Assembly: GCF_033096465.1 (NCBI RefSeq)
Contig: NZ_AP028156.1
Location: 1,198,501 to 1,262,500 of the forward strand
DNA: 64,000 bases
Reading direction: 5' to 3'
From: Blautia luti
Lineage (GTDB): Bacteria > Bacillota > Clostridia > Lachnospirales > Lachnospiraceae
Within the stretch, counting starts at the first letter, position 1. Each line of letters starts with the position of its first letter. A model generated the notes under the pieces. It was not told the origin of the DNA. It ran no database searches and saw nothing but the letters and a program-made list of their open reading frames with translations. The position numbers and the translations under genes are program-made. Of this stretch, positions 1 to 8,133 are shown in pieces.

Positions 1-333
1 TATGTGCACGGTGCTTTGGAAGGCCGTAAGCTTGACATTATCAGAAACAATTCAGACTGCTGTGTTCAGATTGAGTGTGATGTTCAACCATTTTCAGGTA
101 AAGTAGCCTGCCAATATGGGTGTAGTTATTATTCTTTTGATGGATTTGGAACTGCGGAGATTGTGGAATCACCGCAAGAAAAAATTAAGGCCATGAGTGC
201 CTTAATGAAAATACAAACAGGTAAGGATTTTGAGTTTAATGAGCGGCTGGTTTCAATTGTCAGTGTCATCCGGATTGAGTGTGATTATTATACTGCAAAG
301 TACAGACCATTACCGGCAAAGCCAGTAGTATAA
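1..333 (+). CDS. NimA-like pyridoxamine 5'-phosphate oxidase family protein, 5' end outside window
   Basis: The reading frame is open from base 1 to the stop at 331-333, so the gene starts before the window. The visible part opens YVHGALEGRKLDIIRNN and then has CVQIECDVQPF, the pattern of the flavin-binding split-barrel family that includes 5-nitroimidazole resistance protein NimA. Such proteins bind FMN or haem and are thought to reduce small molecules; the substrate cannot be read here. A GNAT gene follows 33 bp downstream, probably co-transcribed. Confidence 0.75.
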   Translation, partial: YVHGALEGRKLDIIRNNSDCCVQIECDVQPFSGKVACQYGCSYYSFDGFGTAEIVESPQEKIKAMSALMKIQTGKDFEFNERLVSIVSVIRIECDYYTAKYRPLPAKPVV

Positions 334-366
334 ATTGGGAATAATTTGTTACTTGGAGGACAAAAA

Positions 367-843
367 ATGACTATTAGAAAAGCAGAAGAAAAAGACATTC
401 TAAGAATAATTGAATTGTTGGGACAGGTATTGCAGATCCATGCAGATATAAGACCTGATATTTTTATTCCCGGTACCACAAAATATACTGTAAGCCAATT
501 GACAGAGCTATTAGAAAAAGAAGAAAAACCCATATATGTAGCAGTGAACGAGGAAGATGTTTGTGTAGGATATGCATTTTGCCAATTACAGGAACAGCCT
601 TTTTCAACTAATATGGTACCGTTTAAGACTCTTTTTATAGATGATCTATGTGTTGATCAGCAGGCACGAGGACAGCATATCGGCGAGAGTTTGTTTGAAT
701 ATGTAAAAAATGAAGCAAAGCGAATGGGCTGTTATGAAGTGACACTGAACGTATGGGCAGGAAATACTTCAGCGGAAAAATTCTATGAAAAGATGGGTAT
801 GAAAACAAAAGAAAGACAGATGGAATATATTTTGGAAAATTGA
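367..843 (+). CDS. GNAT family N-acetyltransferase
   Basis: A 158-residue protein with the GNAT fold: an N-terminal IRKAEEKD strand-helix, the acetyl-CoA pyrophosphate loop ARGQHIGESL near residue 101, and a C-terminal NVWAGNTSAEKFYEKMGM segment typical of RimI-like acetyltransferases. It transfers acetyl from acetyl-CoA to an amine; the acceptor is unknown. An upstream in-frame TTG at 346 was rejected because GGAGGA at 355-360 is well placed for the ATG at 367. It ends before a strong bidirectional terminator. Confidence 0.85.
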   Translation: MTIRKAEEKDILRIIELLGQVLQIHADIRPDIFIPGTTKYTVSQLTELLEKEEKPIYVAVNEEDVCVGYAFCQLQEQPFSTNMVPFKTLFIDDLCVDQQARGQHIGESLFEYVKNEAKRMGCYEVTLNVWAGNTSAEKFYEKMGMKTKERQMEYILEN

Positions 844-890
844 TAGAGTTGCATTGTATATTTGAGAAGTCCATCTTATTAAAACAATGT

Positions 891-934
891 AAATCAGGCA
901 CAAGTTTTGTTTCGGAAACTTGTGCCTGATTTTT
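891..934. terminator. Bidirectional rho-independent terminator
   Basis: A perfect 17-bp inverted repeat (891-907 with 916-932, loop TGTTTCGG) has A-rich sequence on its left and a T-run on its right. It lies between the converging GNAT gene and the cytidylate-kinase-like gene and can end both. Confidence 0.9.
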
Positions 935-951
935 ACAGTGTTATTTGGAAA

Positions 952-1536
952 TTACAGGTGCTTTTGTCCGATATTTTTAGCATTGATATAATTTATGATC
1001 ATGTTTGCTGCATCGGAAATATCAAGTTTGCCTGTATCAATAGACAGCTGATACTGGCTGGCGTCTTCCCATTCTTTGCCTGTGCAGAATTTGTGGAAAG
1101 ATGCTCTTTTCTCATCCACTTCCTTTATCAGTTTTGCAGCTTTTTTCTCATTAATACCGTCCCGTTCCATTACACGTTTGATACGGCAGTCTTTATCTGC
1201 GTGAAGAAAAACAGTAGTTGCCTCAGGATCATTTGCATAGATCGCTCCTGAACAGCGTCCGATGATTACGGCAGATTTTTGCTGCGTAAGTTCACGTATA
1301 AGTTCAAAAGATTTTTCCATCGGATTGCTTTCTCCGTAGCTTACAGCAATGCTGTAGAGCAGGCTGTTTACTGCCTTTTCCTGGAAAAATTCTTTGTTTT
1401 CGTCAAGCTTTCCAAGTTTTTTGGCCTCTTCTTCCAGCTTCTTTCTGTCATAGAGTTCCAGTCCAAGTCTGGAAGCCAGTTCTTTTCCTATTTCATGTCC
1501 GCCGCTTCCGCACTGTCTTGCTATTGTAATAATCAT
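952..1536 (-). CDS. Cytidylate kinase-like family protein (first of two)
   Basis: A 194-residue nucleoside-monophosphate-kinase-like protein. The phosphate-binding loop is near the N-terminus (IARQCGSGGHEIG, residues 5-17), followed by LYDRKKL, a VIIGRCSGAIY strand and a VFLHADKDCRIKRV segment. The family resembles Cmk but is shorter, lacks the usual CMP-binding insertion and is of uncertain substrate. GGAGG precedes the ATG. A relative lies at 8134-8721. It could be a nucleotide kinase or a regulatory ATPase. Confidence 0.75.
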   Translation of the reverse strand: MIITIARQCGSGGHEIGKELASRLGLELYDRKKLEEEAKKLGKLDENKEFFQEKAVNSLLYSIAVSYGESNPMEKSFELIRELTQQKSAVIIGRCSGAIYANDPEATTVFLHADKDCRIKRVMERDGINEKKAAKLIKEVDEKRASFHKFCTGKEWEDASQYQLSIDTGKLDISDAANMIINYINAKNIGQKHL

Positions 1537-1594
1537 ATCCCATGCCTCCTGTGCAATGATGTCGCATTTTATTTACTGTCAAAGTACTTTTTCG

Positions 1595-1739
1595 GTTACT
1601 GTTCACTGGTAAAATCCCGCGAGGTGTTTTTTGTGAGCGAAGGTCACAGAAAACCCGAGACATACCGCGCGAATTTATGCGATTAGCATAAATTCTGTGC
1701 ATCGCGAAGCGTGTTGCTGGGAACGGAGTGAACAGTGAC
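1595..1739. repeat. MITE-like inverted-repeat element, copy 1
   Basis: The ends are GTTACTGTTCAC (1595-1606) and GTGAACAGTGAC (1728-1739), a 12-bp terminal inverted repeat with one mismatch. CTTTTTCG stands on both sides (1587-1594 and 1740-1747), an 8-bp target duplication. The inside holds secondary palindromes (AATTTATGCGATTAGCATAAATT; GCGAAGC) and no convincing gene. Copy 3 (51029-51226) matches it in reverse orientation. Confidence 0.85.
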
Positions 1740-1985
1740 CTTTTTCGGAATTATTATACTCAAAAAAAATTGAAATGTATATGCCAAAATCTACTATAAA
1801 TTGCCTTCACGAATCCTGATATTCTGGTACTTATGGCAAATTGGTCTGACAAATATCTGCTTAATATAAACATTCGACAAATACCTCATATTGAGATATG
1901 ATGAGAATTGTGGGAGCTGCTTTGCAGCGGAGCAATTCGTAGATATCAAGTGCTTTTACAATATCTGAAAAAGAATATTCTCCTG

Positions 1986-2435
1986 TCATATAATGTTTTG
2001 TAAATCATTTTGCATGGATGTTCGCTGATAATAGGTATTTATGATATCCTGTAAAGTAATCGTATTCATTTTTTCTTCAGCAGTTTTTTGGATTTCATTA
2101 TAGAATCCCTGCAAAGACAACTGAATATTAATGCCAACGCCGCAATCAGGGTTGGTATGAGTATCTAAATGAAGCAGCGGCTTCTCACCTTCAACTGCTT
2201 TATAAATATCCAGCAATGTAATCTGGTCTGCTGGTTTTGAAAGAGAAGGACGGGCATGTCCGGCTACACTGGTCATAAGTCCGGCTTTTTTTAGTTTTAA
2301 CATAAGCTGGCGTACAAAGCCGGGATTTGTATGGACACTTTCTGCAATTGAGGCGCTGGAGAGAGATTTTTCCTGGTTGATAGCAATCAGAACCATCACA
2401 TGAACAGTATCACTTAATTTCGTTGAATATTTCAT
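1986..2435 (-). CDS. Rrf2 family transcriptional regulator
   Basis: A 149-residue protein opening MKYSTKLSDTVHVMVL, then SSASIAESVHTNPGFVRQLMLKLKKAGL, the winged-helix signature of Rrf2 regulators. A single Cys (NPDCGVG) sits where IscR/NsrR carry a three-Cys Fe-S cluster, so a cluster-free YwnA-like form is likelier. The start at 2435 is preferred over 2492 because AAGGAG sits just upstream. It is divergent from the DUF3786 gene; a TTCTCAACA palindrome lies about 90 bp upstream. Confidence 0.85.
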   Translation of the reverse strand: MKYSTKLSDTVHVMVLIAINQEKSLSSASIAESVHTNPGFVRQLMLKLKKAGLMTSVAGHARPSLSKPADQITLLDIYKAVEGEKPLLHLDTHTNPDCGVGINIQLSLQGFYNEIQKTAEEKMNTITLQDIINTYYQRTSMQNDLQNII

Positions 2436-2524
2436 GATAAGAAACTCCTTGTAGTATGATATAATGATTTTGCTTTCACATTTTTGAGACAAAAATATTT
2501 CTGGATTGTTAAAAACATCTCAAG

Positions 2525-2555
2525 TTCTCAACAGTTCTTTCCAATATGTTGAGAA
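2525..2555. promoter_or_regulatory. Operator-like inverted repeat upstream of DUF3786 gene
   Basis: TTCTCAACA (2525-2533) and TGTTGAGAA (2547-2555) are perfect 9-bp arms separated by 13 bp. Nearly the same pair occurs at 3987-4014 before the CooC gene. The likely binder is the nearby TetR protein; Rrf2 is an alternative. Confidence 0.6.
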
Positions 2556-2581
2556 ACTGTGCATATTTATTATTTTGATTA

Positions 2582-2609
2582 TTGTAAATAATATAATTAC
2601 AACTATAAT
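2582..2609 (+). promoter_or_regulatory. Promoter of DUF3786 gene
   Basis: TTGTAA (2582-2587), a 16-bp spacer and TATAAT (2604-2609), just downstream of the palindromic operator. The same arrangement, with the same spacer length and following AAAGTCAACA, occurs at 4043-4070. Confidence 0.6.
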
Positions 2610-2757
2610 GAAATTTAAAGGAAAAGTCAACACGGGAATGAAACTTACGGAGGATTGTATAATATGCTGATTGTAGACAAATTTATGAAACCACCAAAAT
2701 CCTTGCATAAACATTGATTATTACATGATGCGATAAAATATTCACAAAGGAGAGCTT

Positions 2758-3384
2758 ATGGAATACAAAAATCAAACAGAAAACCGTGCATTTCAGGAAA
2801 TGTTGCAGGCAGCAGTAAAACGGCTGCAAAATCGTTCCGGAGAGGATCTTGCTGCAAAAAGTGGAGCTGTTTTTCATAGCAGCCGAAATGTGCTTGAAGT
2901 ACTGAGTTTTTATGAAACGATTGAAATTCAACTCCCTGAGTTTCGTATTAACTCAAATATGGATGAATGGCATTATCTGATATTGCTGCATTATCTGGAT
3001 ATGGCCGATGGAACAGAAGGCTCACAGAAGCTCATTACTTTTGGTAACCTGAAAGATGGATTGATTCGAGGAACCAAGTTTGACCGGACTGCAGAGCAGA
3101 AACTGGAAAAGCTTTTGCAGGATAAAGATCCTGAGAAAATTCAGAAAGCATGTAAAAACCTGGGTGCAGAATTCACAGAGACAAAGGCGGATCTGTGTGC
3201 TGTTTTTCCAGTTCTGCCAAGATATCCGGTAACTTTAAAGATATGGTTTGCAGATGAAGAATTTCCTGCATCTGGCAAAATATTTCTTCAGGATCATGCC
3301 GATCATTATCTGAGTGTAGAAGATGCGGTAACAGTTGGAGAAATTTTGCTGCAAAAATTATCGGAAGCCTTTTCTTCTCTCTGA
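2758..3384 (+). CDS. DUF3786 domain-containing protein
   Basis: A 208-residue soluble protein with no signal peptide or membrane segment. Its C-terminal IFLQDHADHYLSVEDAVTVGEILL and central WHYLILLHYLDMADG match the DUF3786 pattern as I recall it. In anaerobes this family is often near CO dehydrogenase or corrinoid genes, and here it shares a duplicated promoter with a CooC-type ATPase 0.7 kb downstream. AAAGGAG supports the ATG at 2758. The 3' end overlaps the convergent TetR gene by 79 bp. Its biochemical role is unknown. Confidence 0.7.
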   Translation: MEYKNQTENRAFQEMLQAAVKRLQNRSGEDLAAKSGAVFHSSRNVLEVLSFYETIEIQLPEFRINSNMDEWHYLILLHYLDMADGTEGSQKLITFGNLKDGLIRGTKFDRTAEQKLEKLLQDKDPEKIQKACKNLGAEFTETKADLCAVFPVLPRYPVTLKIWFADEEFPASGKIFLQDHADHYLSVEDAVTVGEILLQKLSEAFSSL

Positions 3385-3953
3385 TCATGAATCAGAAAAC
3401 TTTCCAGCCCGGATTTGATAAATTTGTCGATTACTGTCTGAATCTGTTTCCAGTCATTACAGTGATTGCGGAGCATCAGTCTGTTGATGGAAAGGCAGCC
3501 ATTCATTTGAAAATAAAAAACCGATTCTGCCTGTTCAAAGGTCAGGAGGCTGTGTGACATAAGCCAGGTCACATAGCCTTCTTTTGTATTTTCTGCTATT
3601 TTTTCCAGAAGAATAGGGGCAATTGCATCATCCAGAAACAGTGCCCTGTATTGTGATTCCATCTGTATTTTCTGACAGAACGGATAGGAACAGCTTTTTT
3701 GATTTAGACAGAATAAATGATCTACAGTTGTTAACATATCCTGAGTCATATCATTAAAAATATCTGATAATACATCATAGATATCGTAGTAATGAAGATA
3801 AAAAGTGCCACGGTTGATTTCAGCATTTTTGCAGACCTCTGTAACTGTAATTTTCGTAAAACTTTTCTGCTTTAACAATTCTAAGAACGTATCTTTTATG
3901 GTTTGTCTGGTATAGCGGGTACGGCGATCTTGTTTTCTCGTTTTTTCTGACAT
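3306..3953 (-). CDS. TetR/AcrR family transcriptional regulator
   Basis: A 215-residue protein with an N-terminal helix-turn-helix (TKITVTEVCKNAEINRGTFY, about residues 38-57) typical of TetR regulators, and a variable ligand-binding C-terminal half. Its own promoter (TTGAGA, 17 bp, TAATAC on the minus strand) uses one arm of the 3987-4014 palindrome as its -35 region, suggesting autorepression together with control of the divergent CooC gene (inference). The last 26 codons overlap the 3' end of the DUF3786 gene. Confidence 0.85.
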   Translation of the reverse strand: MSEKTRKQDRRTRYTRQTIKDTFLELLKQKSFTKITVTEVCKNAEINRGTFYLHYYDIYDVLSDIFNDMTQDMLTTVDHLFCLNQKSCSYPFCQKIQMESQYRALFLDDAIAPILLEKIAENTKEGYVTWLMSHSLLTFEQAESVFYFQMNGCLSINRLMLRNHCNDWKQIQTVIDKFIKSGLESFLIHDQREEKASDNFCSKISPTVTASSTLR

Positions 3954-3986
3954 GATATACTCCTGTATTAGTTAGTATCATATGAT

Positions 3987-4014
3987 TTCTCAACAATTTT
4001 TCTGATGTGTTGAG
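3987..4014. promoter_or_regulatory. Operator-like inverted repeat between TetR and CooC genes
   Basis: TTCTCAACA (3987-3995) and TGTTGAG (4008-4014), 12 bp apart; a second copy of the 2525-2555 palindrome. It overlaps the TetR gene promoter and lies 29 bp before the CooC -35 box. Confidence 0.6.
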
Positions 4015-4042
4015 TAACCATACAAATCTCACAGACTGATTA

Positions 4043-4070
4043 TTGTAATTTATATAGTAACAACTATAAT
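4043..4070 (+). promoter_or_regulatory. Promoter of CooC-like gene
   Basis: TTGTAA (4043-4048), a 16-bp spacer and TATAAT (4065-4070). The sequence matches the DUF3786 promoter at 2582-2609, including flanking bases. Confidence 0.6.
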
Positions 4071-4121
4071 GAGGTTTAAAGAAAAAGTCAACAGATTGTT
4101 CAGAATTTTAGGAGGAAAAAC

Positions 4122-4892
4122 ATGGGACATGTAATTGCAGTATCAGGAAAAGGTGGCGTAGGAAAAACAACTCTTTGTGGACTGTTGATCCAGTATTTAT
4201 GTGAAAGCGGAAAACGTCCGGTCCTGGCGGTGGATGCAGATGCAAATGCAAATTTGAACGAAGTGCTCGGTGTTGAGCCGGAGGTCACACTTGGGGAGCT
4301 GAGAGAAGAAATTGAGCGGGCAGGCATAGACCCACGATATCAGATTCCCTCCGGTATGACAAAACAGGCATATCTGGAAATGCGTCTTTCTGATGCGATT
4401 GCAGAAGAAGACGATTATGATTTGATGGTAATGGGACGAACCCAGGGACAGGGCTGCTATTGTTTTGTAAATGGCCTTGTGCAGACCCAGGTTCAGAAAC
4501 TGCAAAGTCATTATCCATATATTGTGGTTGATAACGAAGCAGGTATGGAACATATCAGCAGAGGAATCCTGCCAATGATGGAAGTTGCCATTCTTGTAAG
4601 TGACTGTTCCAGAAGAGGTGTTCAGGCAGCCGGACGTATTGCAAAGCTGATGAAGGAGTTAAACTTTAAACCACAGAAAACTGGATTAATCGTGAATCGT
4701 GTTCCGGATGGAAAACTGGATGCCGGAACTCTGGAAGAAATCCGAAATCAGGGACTGGAACTGTTAGGGGTTGTACCACATGATGACCAGGTATATCAGT
4801 ATGACTGTAATGGAAAGCCGATCATACAGCTTCCGAAAGATTCTCCTGTAAGAAGTGCACTGGGAGAAATTATAAAGAAGTTAGGATTGTGA
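4122..4892 (+). CDS. CooC-type nickel-insertion ATPase (CO dehydrogenase accessory)
   Basis: A 256-residue MinD/Mrp-class ATPase. The deviant Walker A GKGGVGKT is at residues 9-16, VDADANANL at 37-45, and the CxC pair Cys112/Cys114 (GCYCFVNGL) matches the dimer-interface metal ligands known for CooC. Further features are VVDNEAGMEHISRG and VSDCSRRGVQAA. CooC uses ATP to help load nickel into CO dehydrogenase of the Wood-Ljungdahl pathway. No CODH gene is in the window. GGAGG precedes the ATG. A broken MoxR ATPase gene follows. Confidence 0.85.
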   Translation: MGHVIAVSGKGGVGKTTLCGLLIQYLCESGKRPVLAVDADANANLNEVLGVEPEVTLGELREEIERAGIDPRYQIPSGMTKQAYLEMRLSDAIAEEDDYDLMVMGRTQGQGCYCFVNGLVQTQVQKLQSHYPYIVVDNEAGMEHISRGILPMMEVAILVSDCSRRGVQAAGRIAKLMKELNFKPQKTGLIVNRVPDGKLDAGTLEEIRNQGLELLGVVPHDDQVYQYDCNGKPIIQLPKDSPVRSALGEIIKKLGL

Positions 4893-4977
4893 GTTGGGGG
4901 ATTGAAAGTTTGAAGATTGAGTAAACAGAAATATTATCTGATTTGATATAACTAATTGCAAAGAAAGGAAAATCTTC

Positions 4978-5498
4978 ATGAGAAATCATTGGACAGAAAT
5001 AGAAAAATATTTAGAAGACCGGAATACGACATTTCTTTTCATGTAAATACAGACAGTGCCGATCTGATTGGAACGGATACCTTTATAAATAATGAGGTTC
5101 GCCTTCGGAAAGGCCCCATCTACCAATGCGCGGAATTTGGAGGATTTGGAATCCTGGACGAAATCAATATGGCAAAAAATGATGCGGTTTCTGTACTGCA
5201 TGCCACACTGGATCATCGGCGCAGAATCGATATTCCAGGATATAACAGGATTTTACTTCATCCGGCAACACGATTTATCGGCACGATGAATTATGGTTAC
5301 GCAGGCACCAGAGAGTTAAATGAAGCATTGGTTTCAAGGTTTATGGTAATTGATATGCCTGAAATGGATGAGGATAGTGTCCTTTTTGTATTAAGACAAC
5401 ATTTTCCAGATGGGGAAAAAAGTGCACTGAAAGCTTTTGCAGGACTATTTGTAATTCTTGTCAAATTGCAAGGAAATCGCAAGACTTTGGTCATGTGA
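4978..5498 (+). pseudogene. MoxR-type AAA ATPase, internally deleted and truncated
   Basis: From the ATG at 4978 (after AAAGGAAA) the frame reads MRNHWTEIEKYLEDRN and stops after about 22 codons. From about 5030 another frame carries a MoxR core: SFHVNTDSADLIGTDTF, Walker B FGILDEIN and sensor GTMNYGYAGTRELNEALVSRF. The Walker A region between them is missing, so an internal deletion with frame change is likely. After QHFPDGEKSALKAF the frame runs into unrelated sequence. It cannot make an active ATPase. Intact relatives act with VWA-domain proteins as metal-insertion chaperones. Confidence 0.8.
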
Positions 5499-5673
5499 AT
5501 TTCCTTGCTTTTCAGTTATAATTATAGATAACAGAAACCTATAGCAGAGCAAAGATATGCAGGGTGTAGATCGGAAGTTAAAATTACTATAGGTAAATAC
5601 ATAGTAATAATGCCCAAAAACAGAAGATACATTTTTAGTAAAAAACGCTTTTGAAATCAAAGTAAAATGGCTT

Positions 5674-5737
5674 TATAATAAAAATAAGGGCGAGTAGCGT
5701 AATGAGTCGGAAAACAACAGTTATGCTGCTTGTTTTT
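5674..5737 (+). promoter_or_regulatory. TATAAT followed by terminator-like hairpin
   Basis: TATAAT at 5674-5679 is followed 12 bp later by a 12-bp stem with G-U pairs (CGAGTAGCGTAA 5691-5702 with TTATGCTGCTTG 5721-5732) and a T-run. The stem sequence resembles hairpins at 6593 and 6670. It may be a TSS-proximal attenuator for the downstream genes or a terminator for a lost gene. Confidence 0.45.
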
Positions 5738-5765
5738 ATAAAATGAATTTCAGGAGGAACTGCAT

Positions 5766-5987
5766 ATGCATGAGTATGAAATTTTTATTGAGGATATAAA
5801 TCCGTGTGGAGGAGAACAGTACAGTAAAAAAACTTTGATCGAGGCAGAAGCAGCCAGCCCGGAAGCTTATGTAAAAGAAAATGGAAGATTTCCGATTCTG
5901 GAATCCATACGCAACGAGAGTGGAGATGTTGTAATAGTAACAGGAGACAATCAGGGTTCTTTTGTACGTTATACTTTTACGGAATAA
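5766..5987 (+). CDS. Small conserved-looking hypothetical protein
   Basis: A 73-residue acidic protein (MHEYEIFIEDINPCGGEQ start) with no membrane segment and no domain I recognise. AGGAGG at 5752-5757 is ideally placed for the ATG at 5766. It ends 28 bp before the CarD-type gene, so the two probably form an operon behind the hairpin at 5691. Function unknown. Confidence 0.6.
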   Translation: MHEYEIFIEDINPCGGEQYSKKTLIEAEAASPEAYVKENGRFPILESIRNESGDVVIVTGDNQGSFVRYTFTE

Positions 5988-6015
5988 GAATGCCGGTCAG
6001 CAAGGAGTGGATTTT

Positions 6016-6531
6016 GTGAAATATGAAATTGGAGACTTTGTCAGCAAACCAGTTATAGGTATCTGTAAAATAGAAAATATTTTATATTTGAATCCGCAGG
6101 ATGAAAAAAACGATAAGTTATATTATCTGATGAAACCAGTAGAAGATGAAAAGGACAAAATATATGTTCCTGTTTCAAGCTCAGATTCAAGACTGAGATT
6201 ATGTCTGACAAAAGAAGAAGCCTGGAATCTGATCAAACGAATTCCGGATATCCCGACAGCATGGACAAACAATGAAAAAATGAGGGAACAAAATTATAAA
6301 GAAGCAGTAAGAGCAAATAACCCTGAGGCATTAGTTGCCATTATAAAAATGATTTATCAGCGGAAGCAGAAAAGACTTGCACAAGGGAAAAAATGTACTG
6401 CTACAGATGCAAGGTATTTCCAGATAGCAGAAAATCTGTTATATATGGAACTGGGAGTTGCACTTGAAAAGCCAAAGCAGGAAATCTGTAAAACGATTAT
6501 TGATTACATCAATCAAAATAAAATAGATTGA
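6016..6531 (+). CDS. CarD family transcriptional regulator
   Basis: A 171-residue protein. The N-terminal Tudor-like RNA-polymerase-interacting domain (KYEIGDFVSKPVIGICKIE, then YYLMKPVEDEKDKIYVPV, about residues 2-60) is followed by a helical DNA-binding C-terminal domain ending RYFQIAENLLYMELG. CarD/CdnL proteins bind RNA polymerase beta and stabilise open complexes. The start is a GTG at 6016, supported by AAGGAG eight bases upstream; the longer frame from 5962 would overlap the preceding gene and lacks a ribosome site. Confidence 0.85.
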   Translation: MKYEIGDFVSKPVIGICKIENILYLNPQDEKNDKLYYLMKPVEDEKDKIYVPVSSSDSRLRLCLTKEEAWNLIKRIPDIPTAWTNNEKMREQNYKEAVRANNPEALVAIIKMIYQRKQKRLAQGKKCTATDARYFQIAENLLYMELGVALEKPKQEICKTIIDYINQNKID

Positions 6532-6555
6532 TGTGCATTATAAAAAATATTTTGT

Positions 6556-6638
6556 TTGACTTTAAAAAAAATAGGAAATATAATGATAACGAACGAGTAG
6601 CAGATGAGCGTAAATCCAGTTTCATGCTACTCGTTTTT
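6556..6638 (+). promoter_or_regulatory. Promoter plus hairpin/T-run, first leader element of MATE gene
   Basis: TTGACT (6556-6561), 17 bp, TATAAT (6579-6584). A perfect 10-bp stem begins at 6593, within a few bases of the expected start site (ACGAGTAGCA with TGCTACTCGT at 6625-6634), followed by TTTTT. Its loop holds AGCGTAAATCCAGTTT, nearly repeated in the next hairpin. It may be an attenuator or riboswitch. Confidence 0.6.
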
Positions 6639-6669
6639 CTTTTGTTAAAATAGAATATTTGCCATGAAA

Positions 6670-6725
6670 AAGTGTGTAGCCTGTCAGCGTAAGTCCAGCT
6701 TATGTGACAGGGTGCGCACTTTTTT
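6670..6725 (+). promoter_or_regulatory. Second leader hairpin before MATE gene, riboswitch candidate
   Basis: AAGTGTG/CGCACTT and CCTGTC/GACAGG form a long stem whose loop carries AGCGTAAGTCCAGCTT, followed by a T-run. The AGCGTAARTCCAGYTT core is shared with the hairpin at 6593. Position before a MATE pump suggests the mepA motif (guanidine-IV riboswitch), but I could not align it to that consensus. Confidence 0.5.
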
Positions 6726-6753
6726 GCGCAGAAAAGAGAGGAGTTAAAGTAAA

Positions 6754-8121
6754 ATGGCAGAAAGTAACAAGATGAAGGATATGCCGGTGAATAAGCTGAT
6801 GATCCAGATGGGAATCCCTATGATCTTATCCATGGCATTGCAGGCGGTCTATAACATTGTAGACAGTGCGTTTGTAGGAAATATGAGAGCGGGCAGTGAA
6901 GCTGCATTAAATGCCCTCACTCTGGTATTTCCGGTTCAGATGCTTATGGTAGCGGTAGGAATCGGAACAGGTGTAGGAACCAATGCACTTCTTGCAAGGA
7001 CACTTGGACAGGGAAACAGGGAAAAGGCTGCAAAGGTAGCAGGAAACAGTCTGTTCCTGGGTGTAATCATTTATGTGGTCTGCTTACTGTTTGGTATCTT
7101 TGGGGTGAAAGCATATATTTCATCACAGACAGTTGATGCAGAAGTACTTGAAATGGGAGTCAGCTATCTGCGGATATGCTGTGTGATTTCTTTTGGTATT
7201 ATTTTCTTTTCTTTATTTGAAAAGCTATTACAGGCAACAGGTCGTTCTCTTTATTCTACAATCGGACAGGTGGTTGGGGCTGTTGTAAATATTATTCTCG
7301 ATCCGATCATGATCTATGGTATTGGACCTTGTCCTGAAATGGGAGTGAAAGGTGCAGCTTACGCAACTGTAATTGGTCAGGTTGCTTCTGCTGTATTGCT
7401 GCTTATTTTTCATATGAAACTGAACAGGGAATTCGGGCATGGACCGAAATACATGAAACCGAATGCTGGTGTTATAAAAGAAATCTATGCAATCGGACTT
7501 CCGGCAATTATTGCGCAGGCTCTGATGTCTATTATGGTTTATGTGATGAATCTGATCCTGAAGTTCAATCCATCAGCACAGACAGCCTATGGATTGTTCT
7601 ATAAAGTCCAGCAGTTTGTTCTCTTCCTTGCTTTTGGTCTGCGAGATGCGATCACTCCGATCATTGCATTTGCTTATGGAATGAGAAGTAAAAAGAGAAT
7701 TCAGGATGGTATCAAATATGGACTTATTTATACCATTGCATTAATGATTCTGGGAATTGCAATTACGGAGATTTTCCCCGGAGCGTTTGCAATGCTGTTT
7801 AATGCAGGACAGTCAAGAGAATATTTTATTGCCGCGATGAGAGTGATTTCAGTGAGTTTCTTGTTTGCCGGAATTAATGTTGCTTATCAGGGAATTTACC
7901 AGGCATTGGATGGCGGCCTGGAATCACTGGTGATTTCACTTTTGAGACAGCTGATTATTATCCTGCCACTGGCGGGAATCTTTTCTCTGTTTGTCAGAAA
8001 TGGTCAGATGGGAGTTTCGTTGATCTGGTGGGCATTTCCAATTACTGAAATAATTTCATGTTTTGTGGGATATGTATTTTTAAAGAAAATCAGAAAAAAT
8101 AGGGTTGATGTTTTAAACTAG
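6754..8121 (+). CDS. MATE family efflux transporter
   Basis: A 455-residue membrane protein with about 12 hydrophobic segments in two halves. Family signatures include [38 protein letters not shown] and [15 protein letters not shown] proteins export drugs or organic cations using a sodium or proton gradient; the substrate is not readable here. AGAGGAG supports the ATG at 6754. Two structured hairpins lie in the leader, and a cytidylate-kinase-like gene follows 12 bp downstream, almost certainly in the same operon. Confidence 0.9.
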   Translation: MAESNKMKDMPVNKLMIQMGIPMILSMALQAVYNIVDSAFVGNMRAGSEAALNALTLVFPVQMLMVAVGIGTGVGTNALLARTLGQGNREKAAKVAGNSLFLGVIIYVVCLLFGIFGVKAYISSQTVDAEVLEMGVSYLRICCVISFGIIFFSLFEKLLQATGRSLYSTIGQVVGAVVNIILDPIMIYGIGPCPEMGVKGAAYATVIGQVASAVLLLIFHMKLNREFGHGPKYMKPNAGVIKEIYAIGLPAIIAQALMSIMVYVMNLILKFNPSAQTAYGLFYKVQQFVLFLAFGLRDAITPIIAFAYGMRSKKRIQDGIKYGLIYTIALMILGIAITEIFPGAFAMLFNAGQSREYFIAAMRVISVSFLFAGINVAYQGIYQALDGGLESLVISLLRQLIIILPLAGIFSLFVRNGQMGVSLIWWAFPITEIISCFVGYVFLKKIRKNRVDVLN

Positions 8122-8133
8122 GAGGAATCAGAG

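Noticed and set aside
1493..1702. Minus-strand frame reading YANRINSRGMSRVFCDLRSQ
   Set aside because: It lies in the MITE-like element and is matched by the noncoding palindrome of copy 3; no ribosome site.
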